Positions 7,320 to 12,889 of a DNA stretch of 12,889 bases are shown here, one piece after another. This stretch comes from Verrucomicrobiia bacterium (GTDB taxonomy: Bacteria > Verrucomicrobiota > Verrucomicrobiia > Limisphaerales > DTLC01). The DNA lies in assembly GCA_025061935.1 (NCBI GenBank), contig JANWZY010000003.1:2436-15324 (forward strand). Reading direction: 5' to 3'. How positions within the stretch are numbered: the first letter of the stretch is position 1; the number at the start of each line of letters is the position of its first letter. The position numbers and the translations under genes are program-made. Below the pieces are notes generated by a model. That model saw only the letters and a program-made list of their open reading frames with translations. It was not told where the DNA came from and did no database searches.

Positions 7320-7988
7320 TTAAAGCCGCTGCAATGCACCGGCCAGGTACTCAAATGCGATTGATGGGCTTGCAAGGATCGGCACATTCACGGTGCGGGG
7401 GTCCAAAGCTTCGGCAACGCGCGCCATCGAGGCTTGCGCCAGCACGATCACGTCGGCCCGCTGGCCGAGCCGTACGAGCGCATCCCTGATCATTGCGTCG
7501 TGCCGCGCTGCGTCCCCGCGTACCAGTGCGTCGAACGCGCCCTCGCACAGGTGTGGTTCGAGCTGGACATGCTTGTGCGCTATTGCGGCCCTGCGCCGGA
7601 TCAAGTCTGCCGTCGGCTCGAGCGTGGTCGAGAGCGTCGCGATCACGCCGATCCGCGTGCCGAGCTGCACGGCCTTGTCTGCCATCGGCTGATCAATCCG
7701 CAGCACGGGCACTTGGCACAGGCTGGAAGCAGTTTCAACCGCAGGCCCGACAGACGAACACGTGACCATGATGTAATCCGCGCCGGCGTCCTGGGCCAAA
7801 AAGATGTGTTGGAGGAGGCGCCGGGCTATTGCGGGGGTGAGGCCGCCGTGACGAATCACGTCTTTGATCAGGCTGTCGTCGGCAATGTTGAACGCTTCGA
7901 CCCCGGGCAGCTTGTCGCGACATAGCTGCTGGAACATCGGTACCAGCATCGCCGAGGTATGGACCAGACCGAGTACCTTGGGCTTCAT
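7320..7988 (-). CDS. Aspartate/glutamate racemase superfamily protein
   Basis: This 222-residue protein has the two-domain layout of the Asp/Glu/hydantoin racemase superfamily, which also holds arylmalonate decarboxylase and maleate isomerase. MKPKVLGLVHTSAML opens the first lobe. The first catalytic-cysteine motif is VTCSSVGP (75-82, Cys77). PVLRIDQPMADKAV (94-107) and RIGVIATLSTTLEPT (112-126) are typical linker and second-lobe strands. The second catalytic position, normally Cys-Thr in a V-I-V-L-x-Q-C-T context, reads VIVLAQASM (180-188), so that cysteine is missing. A two-base racemase mechanism therefore looks unlikely, and a one-base chemistry or a binding role is possible. The start is supported by AGGTGA about 12 bases upstream of the ATG. 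It leads a two-gene unit with the BASS transporter, which suggests action on an imported organic acid; that link is inference. Confidence 0.8.
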   Translation of the reverse strand: MKPKVLGLVHTSAMLVPMFQQLCRDKLPGVEAFNIADDSLIKDVIRHGGLTPAIARRLLQHIFLAQDAGADYIMVTCSSVGPAVETASSLCQVPVLRIDQPMADKAVQLGTRIGVIATLSTTLEPTADLIRRRAAIAHKHVQLEPHLCEGAFDALVRGDAARHDAMIRDALVRLGQRADVIVLAQASMARVAEALDPRTVNVPILASPSIAFEYLAGALQRL

Positions 7989-8469
7989 CAGTTTGTTAAA
8001 TCACCTGGCTCGAAGGCCGGATCATGCCGGCTCGGCAAACCGCTATCAAAACCAATGCGCATAAACAACCTTTTTTAGCGTCCGCATGAGGGGCCAGGCT
8101 TTCACCGCAGCCGATCAGGTCCAAGGCACTGCGCGTGCCGACTCACCGCGTCAGCCATGAACCTGTTATGACGGAATGCTGTGCTTTGGAACAATCGCAA
8201 CCAGACAATTGCGAACAATTCTGGAACGGCACTGACCGAGCAGCGCTTTCAGAGAAGCTATGGGTTTTGGTCGAGGGACGCGCTCTGTCGCGCCCGCATC
8301 CGAGCCAGCCGGGGGCTGGAAAAACACAGCGCCATACGGGACGGGCCGCTTTTTTACAAATGCAGCTACTTACAGGCGCGCATTTCGGCCAAGTTAAAGT
8401 TTTGATCACATCGGCTTGGTGAGTTGAGCGGCAACTCCGCCTTTTGAAAAACGCGGCTACGGGACACTC

Positions 8470-8505
8470 CAAAATTTTTGTCCCACCTGGGACAAAATTT
8501 TTGTC
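8470..8505. repeat. Palindrome pair, operator-like
   Basis: Arms 8470-8485 and 8488-8503 form a 16-bp inverted repeat with one mismatch around a CC centre. Within it, GACAAAA-T-TTTTGTC (8491-8505) is itself a perfect 15-base palindrome. A second, half-degenerate copy (CCAAAA-T-TTTTGTC) ends at 8482, so the sequence AAAATTTTTGTC occurs twice as a direct repeat 23 bases apart, about two helical turns. This is the layout expected of two operators for a dimeric regulator. As RNA it could also fold into one long hairpin, but no T-run follows. Confidence 0.6.
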
Positions 8506-8849
8506 AGGTTGGAGGGCACATAACCGGTCGGTGGCACGGCGCGCCCAGCTCTGTCGTGGCGATTGGCTGCGACGTTGGCAGCGTCCGAAGCCGGTGGGCG
8601 CATTGGCGCAGCGCAAGATTAATCCCGTGCAAGCGGGGCGGCGCTGATTGGGCGGGGCGTGCCGCATAAGCCTGATGGAGGGATGTGCTTCCTCACGACC
8701 GCGCTTTGGCGCCACATGATGAGTTGGCCAATCCCAATGGCATGGCCACACACAGTTGCGTGACGACATCCCGTTTGTGTTCGTAGTACAGCTTTTAGGC
8801 TGAGTGGGTCGCGCTGTGGGGCTGTGTTCGGCCTCAAATCACTTGCGAG

Positions 8850-9251
8850 ATGGATATACCGATGGATAGCGCAGGCAAAGCCGGCGCTGTCACCAAGCGG
8901 CAGCGAGCTGCCGCACTCCCGCATGCAAAGCGTCGGGCGGGGGTAATGAAGTTTTTGATCTCTTTCGTTTCGAAGCGCGGTCCTCTTCCGGACTCGGGTC
9001 GGTTATTCGACGGCTCCATTGACACAGCATACTTTGACCGTGGCGCAGCGTTTGGATGGTCGTGGTTTGTCACTACCGTCTTGCTGAGGCTTGGATTGGA
9101 GCCAGATGCTCGAGGCGCTGGCACGGCTATCCCGTTCGGCTCGCGCGGATGCGCCGCTATTTCGTTCGTAACACATTTCGGTTTGTTCATGGCGCCGAGC
9201 GGTTGGACGTGCGGCACAGCATCCGGCCTTGAGCTTGACGCGGCGTTCTGA
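8850..9251 (+). CDS. Doubtful ORF, hypothetical
   Basis: This frame has 133 codons starting MDIPMDSAGKAG. I recognise no family. It has two weakly hydrophobic patches (GWSWFVTTVLLRLGL and ISFVTHFGLFM). I counted about 62% G or C at third codon positions, which neither proves nor excludes coding. An even longer open frame runs antisense over the same stretch (165 codons, 9331-8834), so at most one is real. No ribosome binding site is visible. It may be chance or a remnant; it is listed because it is the best candidate in an otherwise empty 1.3 kb, directly upstream of the transketolase genes. Confidence 0.15.
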   Translation: MDIPMDSAGKAGAVTKRQRAAALPHAKRRAGVMKFLISFVSKRGPLPDSGRLFDGSIDTAYFDRGAAFGWSWFVTTVLLRLGLEPDARGAGTAIPFGSRGCAAISFVTHFGLFMAPSGWTCGTASGLELDAAF

Positions 9252-9288
9252 AAGGATTCAGCCCGGTTGCAGTTGAGTGAACCAGGGT

Positions 9289-10107
9289 ATGAGGCCCGAA
9301 GTACCGATGTTGATTGAGACCGCGCGTACACTGCGGCGCGACATTTTCACGATGATTTATCAGGCCGGGGATGGCCACCCGGGCGCGTCGTTGTCCGTGG
9401 TCGAGTTGGTGACCGCGCTGTATTTCAAGGTCATGCGAATTGATCCGGCGCGTCCGGACTGGCCCGACCGCGACAGGTTTATTTTGTCCAAAGGCCACGG
9501 TTGTCCGGCCTGGTACGCTGCGCTAGCGCGGCGCGGTTTTTTCCCGCTCGATTGGCTGCCAACGTTGCGCAAGCTCGGTTCGCCACTCCAAGGTCATCCC
9601 GATATGAAGAAAACGCCCGGCGTTGACATGACAACCGGCTCGCTCGGGCACGGCATCGCGCTTGGTGCCGGCATGGCCGCCGCTGGCAGGCTGCTCGGCA
9701 AGAACTACTTCGTTTACGTTGTGACCGGCGACGGCGAGCTGAACGAGGGCATTGTATGGGAGGCGATCCAGAGCGCCGCGCACATGCGACTGGGGCGGTT
9801 GATCGTGTTCGTTGATCACAACGGTTGGCAGAGCTGCGGGCGCGTCGAGCAAGTAAGCGGGCTGAGAGATATAGCTGGCCGGTTCGCAGCGTTCGGCTGG
9901 CACACCCAAGAGATTGACGGGCACGATTTCGACCAAATCTTGAGCGCGATCGAGGTGGCGCAGGCCGAGCGCGACCGGCCGTCTGTGATCGTAGCAAGGA
10001 CGATCAAGGGCAAAGGCATCCCGTTCGTGGAGAACGATAACTCGTGGCACAAGCGTGTTCCGAGCCGGGCCGAGTACGAGTCCGCAATGAAACATTTGAG
10101 CGCATAG
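9289..10107 (+). CDS. Transketolase, N-terminal (thiamine pyrophosphate-binding) subunit
   Basis: This is the first half of a split transketolase, which moves two-carbon ketol units between sugar phosphates in the pentose phosphate pathway. The 272 residues carry GDGHPGASLS (27-36), ILSKGH (65-70), TGSLGHG (116-122) and the thiamine diphosphate/metal motif GDGELNEG (147-154) with Asn178 in VDHNGW. KGKG (240-243) and the active-site-type WH (253-254) close the subunit. The start is uncertain: GTG 9277, ATG 9289 and ATG 9307 are all in frame, none with a strong ribosome binding site. 9289 gives a normal leader, while 9307 leaves little before the first helix. The C-terminal subunit follows after 14 bases, so the two are clearly one operon and one enzyme. 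Split transketolases are common, both in housekeeping roles and inside sugar-catabolic clusters; no sugar-specific neighbour is visible here. Confidence 0.93.
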   Translation: MRPEVPMLIETARTLRRDIFTMIYQAGDGHPGASLSVVELVTALYFKVMRIDPARPDWPDRDRFILSKGHGCPAWYAALARRGFFPLDWLPTLRKLGSPLQGHPDMKKTPGVDMTTGSLGHGIALGAGMAAAGRLLGKNYFVYVVTGDGELNEGIVWEAIQSAAHMRLGRLIVFVDHNGWQSCGRVEQVSGLRDIAGRFAAFGWHTQEIDGHDFDQILSAIEVAQAERDRPSVIVARTIKGKGIPFVENDNSWHKRVPSRAEYESAMKHLSA

Positions 10108-10121
10108 CCAGCAATCCCGAT

Positions 10122-11087
10122 ATGGCCAGGACCATTCCCACCGACACGATGGCGAGCACGCGCGACGCATTCGCAACCGCGTTGATCGAAGCTGCCGCTG
10201 CGGACCCGCGGATTTGCCTTCTCTCAGCCGACTCACTCAAAGCCGCACGTGCTACAGCATTTGCCGAGAAGTTTCCGGACCGCGTCTTCGAGGTCGGTAT
10301 CTGTGAGCAGGCCGCAGTCGCATTTGCAGCCGGGCTCGCCTCAGCAGGACTGAAGCCGTTCTTTTGCACATACGGCTGCTTCATCACCATGCGCGCATGC
10401 GAACAGATACGCACGTTTGTCGCCTACCCGGGCCTGGACGTAAAATTCGTCGGGCTGAACGGCGGCATCTACGGCGGCGAGCGGGAAGGGGTCACGCACA
10501 TGGTCTTCGAGGACATCGGCATCTTGCGGGCCGTTCCCGGGATCGAAATTGTCGTGCCTGCAGATGCCGGCCAAACACGCAAGGCCACGCTGGCGATAGC
10601 TAACCGGCGGGGACCGGTTTACTTGCGCATTGGTAGCGGACGCGACCCTGTGATCTTCGACGAGTCGGTCGGGTTCGAGTTTGGCAAGTTGCGGCTTGTC
10701 CGCGAGTACGGCACCGACGCCGCAATTTTCGCAAATGGCCCCGTGCTCAAGCGCGCGATAGTCGCCGCAGACAAGCTCGCCGAACAGGGCATCAAGACGA
10801 CACTGGTCGAAGTGCACACCATCAAGCCGCTCGATGTTGACGCGATCGTCGAAGTGTTGAGCCGTACGGGTGCCGCTGTCACCGTGGAAGACCACAACAT
10901 CTACGGCGGGCTTGGCAGCGCGATTGCAGAGGTGATAGCCGAGCGCGCGCCGGCGCGCCTGATCCGGCTCGGGCTGCGCGACGTGTTTCCTGAATCGGGC
11001 GAGGCCGAGCAGTTGTTTGATCATTTCGGTTTTGGGGTTCAACATATTTGCGACGCGGTGCGCAGACTGATAATGCTCAAGGGATGA
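10122..11087 (+). CDS. Transketolase, C-terminal (pyrimidine-binding) subunit
   Basis: This is the second half of the split transketolase. It supplies the Pyr domain, which activates thiamine diphosphate, and the C-terminal domain. The ATG at 10122 gives 321 residues. RDAFATAL (14-21) is the usual opening. The catalytic Glu lies in FEVGICEQ (56-63, Glu62), with the aromatic F-C-T-Y-G-C-F (81-87) next to the cofactor. GGEREGVTHMVFEDIGILRAVPG (118-140) is the typical loop with His125; VEVHTIKPLD (229-238) and VTVEDHNIYGGLGSAI (253-268) mark the C-terminal domain. The frame is open upstream from 10044, but those residues overlap the first subunit and are not family-like. Both halves look intact, and active sites form at the interface of the two gene products. 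No terminator is seen downstream; a decayed radical SAM gene begins 110 bases later. Confidence 0.94.
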   Translation: MARTIPTDTMASTRDAFATALIEAAAADPRICLLSADSLKAARATAFAEKFPDRVFEVGICEQAAVAFAAGLASAGLKPFFCTYGCFITMRACEQIRTFVAYPGLDVKFVGLNGGIYGGEREGVTHMVFEDIGILRAVPGIEIVVPADAGQTRKATLAIANRRGPVYLRIGSGRDPVIFDESVGFEFGKLRLVREYGTDAAIFANGPVLKRAIVAADKLAEQGIKTTLVEVHTIKPLDVDAIVEVLSRTGAAVTVEDHNIYGGLGSAIAEVIAERAPARLIRLGLRDVFPESGEAEQLFDHFGFGVQHICDAVRRLIMLKG

Positions 11088-11197
11088 AGCATTGGTTGGA
11101 TGCCCGCAGCGTGTTTGTGCACCGAGCGCAACGGGTGTGCAAGAATTCGTCCTGATGCTTGCGCAGTAGCTGGCTGGGGCCGAAGTTTCTATGTCTC

Positions 11198-12403
11198 ATG
11201 CGTGGTGCCGAGCTTTTCACCGTTTCGGAGTTCGTTGAGCGTTCGTTTCCGACAGCGGGTGGGGACGATTGCCGGACTTCGATCGCTGAAATTGTGCGAC
11301 GCGTGGACGCGCGGTACAGACCTGTCTGGGAAAAGTGTACGGTCGAACAACAGATTGCGCTGGCGCGGTATTTCCTGCCGCACAACTCAGAAAGGCCGGT
11401 TCTGGCCCCCACGCGCCCGCGCCTTATCAAATGGTATTGCCCGTTCGCGTCTCAGCGCGAGTTCCCAAGCGGCCACAGGTACTGCATCAACGTCTATACA
11501 GGTTGCGCGCATGGTTGTGTGTATTGTTACGCGAGGTCGTACGAACCACAGCAGGCTTCACCCAAACGCGACTTCGCGCGGATGCTAGCCAGGGACCTCG
11601 CCGATCTTGACCGGTTCAACGTTCCGCCGGCGCCCGTGCACCTGTCAAACAGCACAGACCCGTTCCAACCGCTCGAGTTGAGGATGCGCCATAACCATGC
11701 TTGCTTTGGAGGGCATCCTTGCGTACCGACACAGATTTGGCACAGTGACGATCATCACCAAAAATCCTGCGCTGGCTGCAAGGCCTGAGTACCTCATTTT
11801 GTTAAAAGGGCTCATGTACGTTCCGCCAAACCATCCGTTAAAAGCTAAATGGGCTGCAGTGGGCCAACCGCCTGTGCAGGTCGAGGTCAGCATGGCTTTT
11901 TTGGCGTGACAAAGCCGCTGCGTTTTATGACCCAAGCGCGCCCTGTGTGCAAAAAAGATTGGATGGGATTCGTACACTGCGTACTTCTGGCGTACCTGTG
12001 GTACTTCGCATCGATCCTCTCTTCCCCCGTTCGCCTTCACCGTCGCGAGCGAAGTCGCGGTTGTGTGACTTTGGTTTACCAGAGGCCCAGCCACTGGATG
12101 ACCTTGAAAATTTGATCGTTTTCCCAAAAAACGGAAGTTCGACACGTGGTTTATTCAGCACTCAAGATTGTGCGGGGCAGTGGCAGTTTGCTATCTCGTC
12201 CGACGCAAATGCCTCTCTAGGTTTATCGGGTTATCTCATTGCCAGATGGGCCTTTATGGGAAGGCGGGAGCGGGCGTTTACCGGACGCGATCCTGCGCAG
12301 CTACATCATCGAGCCGTTTCTGGGAAAATGTCGAAAACATAGTGTGCCCGCGAAATTTTGCATGACGAACCTTATAGAGACCGTTCGACGGAAACGTCAT
12401 TAG
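11198..12403 (+). pseudogene. Decayed radical SAM protein, spore-photoproduct-lyase-like (SPL) family
   Basis: Read piecewise, this gives about 400 residues of an SPL-type radical SAM protein. Piece 1 (ATG 11198 to about 11692) holds the iron-sulfur motif CAHGCVYC (Cys103, Cys107, Cys110) and LSNSTDPFQPLEL. Piece 2 (about 11694-11900) holds LALEGILAYRHRF, VTIITKNPALAARPEYL and VQVEVSMAF. Piece 3 (11902 to about 12125) continues WRDKAAAFYDPSAP, LDGIRTL, VPVVLRIDPLFPRSP and DFGLPEAQPLDDLE. Piece 4 (about 12134-12403) gives EVRHVVYSALKIV, then TAG at 12218-12220, then GGSGRLPDAILRSY, AKFCMTNLIE and TAG at 12401-12403. The breaks are three one-base gains: near 11693, in a T6 run (11897-11902) and in an A6 run (12126-12131). 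The three shifts together return the frame to the original. Family members are DNA-repair-like or of unknown function. An active product is not expected. Confidence 0.88.
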
Positions 12404-12889
12404 GCCCATAGTTCTAGGCACTGATGAGGACACGCTCATCACCTGGTGGCGAGGAAGAAGTGGAATAACTTACCAGCTTTCTAGCCGGACCTCAATGTGG
12501 GGAGGAATCTGCGCTTTTGTTGATGTTTTCCTCAGCGGGATTTCAAGGCTGCAGACACCTAACTAGATGCGCGTACCAAAAAAGTTATCTGCGATGCGGC
12601 ACACTAAACTTTTGCGATATTGACCTTTTAAAATTGCAGGCTGCTCCCCAATGCCGAATTGTTCTAGGAAAGAGCCATCCTGCTTTCAGTAGTTGGACAA
12701 ACGGCGCACAACTGGAAAATAGGACTTTCTTTAGTGCCTGGCGGTGTGCTACGTGCTTTGTGATTTCCCGCGACTGGTACGCTCCCCGACCTTTTTGCTC
12801 AGGTTATCACGGTCGAATTGACGGATTGCGATTTGCACGCGACCGGGCTTAGGCTATACTCAGGCCTTTTAGATATGCTGGATGGTCTA
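12404..12889. other. A+T-richer tail without a recognised gene
   Basis: No supported gene is seen in these 486 bases. I count 48%, 40% and 45% G+C in the blocks 12541-12600, 12601-12660 and 12661-12720, against 65% in a gltX block (2041-2100). A 111-codon plus frame (12517-12852) gives a Cys/Arg/Ser-rich, non-domain-like product. A different plus frame is open from the TGA near 12756 to the window end (FPATGTLPDLFAQVI... DMLDGL) and reads more like protein; it could be the start or a remnant of a gene beyond the edge. A 7-bp hairpin, TGATGAG/CTCATCA (12422-12441), follows the pseudogene stop but lacks a T-run. Confidence 0.45.
12832..12860 (+). promoter_or_regulatory. Possible promoter near the right edge
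   Basis: TTTGCA (12832-12837, 4 of 6 matches to the -35 consensus), a 17-base spacer and TATACT (12855-12860, 5 of 6 matches to TATAAT) give a plausible sigma-70-type promoter pointing out of the window. The -10 is good and the -35 is only fair. If the open frame that spans this point is coding, the promoter reading is less likely. Confidence 0.3.

Larger units (their letters stand above)
7989..9288. other. 1.3-kb region without a convincing gene
   Basis: I see no recognisable gene on either strand. Open frames exist (8143-8769 minus, 8135-8422 plus, 8834-9331 minus, 8850-9251 plus), but their translations are Arg/Ser/Cys/Pro-rich without domain-like patterns; only the last is worth listing, as doubtful. 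Structural elements are a palindrome pair at 8470-8505, a CCAGCC-GGG-GGCTGG hairpin (8305-8319) without a T-run, and scattered A/T runs. G+C varies sharply: I count 48% in 8341-8400 and 68% in 8521-8580. The region must hold promoters for the racemase gene (left) and the transketolase pair (right). An eroded gene, an unannotated RNA or a large regulatory spacer are all possible. Confidence 0.5.

Noticed and set aside
8143..8769. 208-codon open frame on the minus strand in the gene-free region
   Set aside because: The translation is Arg/Cys/Ser/Pro-rich without domain-like order, has no ribosome binding site, and matches no family I know; long stop-free frames are expected in G+C-rich DNA.
10341..11045. 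234-codon open frame antisense to the transketolase C-terminal subunit
   Set aside because: It is a shadow of a clearly real gene on the plus strand.
11690..12220. Frame breaks in the radical SAM gene as sequencing errors
   Set aside because: Four lesions in one gene and none in the other complete genes, with falling G+C and one nonsense codon, fit real decay better; two lesions are in homopolymers, so read checking is still advised.
12421..12441. CTGATGAG next to a hairpin, reminiscent of a hammerhead ribozyme core
   Set aside because: The required GAAA strand after the stem is missing and no flanking stems with a cleavage triplet are seen; it is a simple hairpin.
12818..12860. TTGACG with TATACT as a promoter
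   Set aside because: The spacing between the two hexamers is 31 bases, far beyond 16-18; TTTGCA at 12832 is a better partner.
1..12889. CRISPR array, phage, insertion sequence or toxin-antitoxin genes
   Set aside because: No regularly spaced repeats, transposase or integrase motifs, or small paired ORFs with known signatures were seen on either strand.

Overview
The window looks like chromosomal DNA from a free-living-type Gram-negative bacterium with fairly high G+C (about 65% in sampled blocks of real genes). The style of the HU protein, the glutamyl-tRNA synthetase and the NUDIX protein resembles Verrucomicrobiota (Opitutae-like). That assignment is recalled family resemblance, not a search result. 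Few genes have a clear Shine-Dalgarno site. The best are in front of HU and in front of the racemase-family gene.

Layout. At 2-250 is the C-terminal end of an efflux-pump adaptor (HlyD/RND type). At 442-729 is a single HU-type DNA-binding gene with its own candidate promoter, a strong ribosome binding site and a textbook intrinsic terminator. At 859-3194 are a ketopantoate reductase-like gene (panE) and gltX, overlapping by ATGA. Facing them on the minus strand, 3236-4974, are purK and purE, also overlapping by ATGA; they catalyse the two-step carboxylation of AIR in purine synthesis. Divergent from purK, 5302-5859, is a NUDIX hydrolase of the ADP-ribose pyrophosphatase type. On the minus strand, 5961-7988, an Asp/Glu-racemase-superfamily enzyme lies 57 bases ahead of a BASS-family (bile acid:sodium symporter-like) transporter. 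About 1.3 kb without a convincing gene follows (7989-9288), holding a striking palindrome pair at 8470-8505. At 9289-11087 a transketolase is encoded as two separate subunits. At 11198-12403 is a decayed radical SAM gene of the spore-photoproduct-lyase-like family, with three frameshifts and one internal stop. The last 486 bases are A+T-richer and hold no recognised gene.

How the genes work together. The left two thirds is mostly housekeeping: nucleoid structure, CoA precursor synthesis, tRNA charging, purine synthesis and nucleotide-sugar clean-up, in small translationally coupled pairs. The right third mixes a small possible uptake-and-processing pair (transporter plus racemase-like enzyme), sugar-phosphate interconversion, and sequence that has lost or is losing coding function. 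I found no CRISPR array, phage gene, insertion sequence, toxin-antitoxin pair or tRNA. I do not see a clear new multi-gene system. The most unusual points are the palindrome pair at 8470-8505, the glutamyl-tRNA synthetase that lacks a whole subdomain, the racemase-family protein with only one of two catalytic cysteines, and the reconstructable radical SAM pseudogene.
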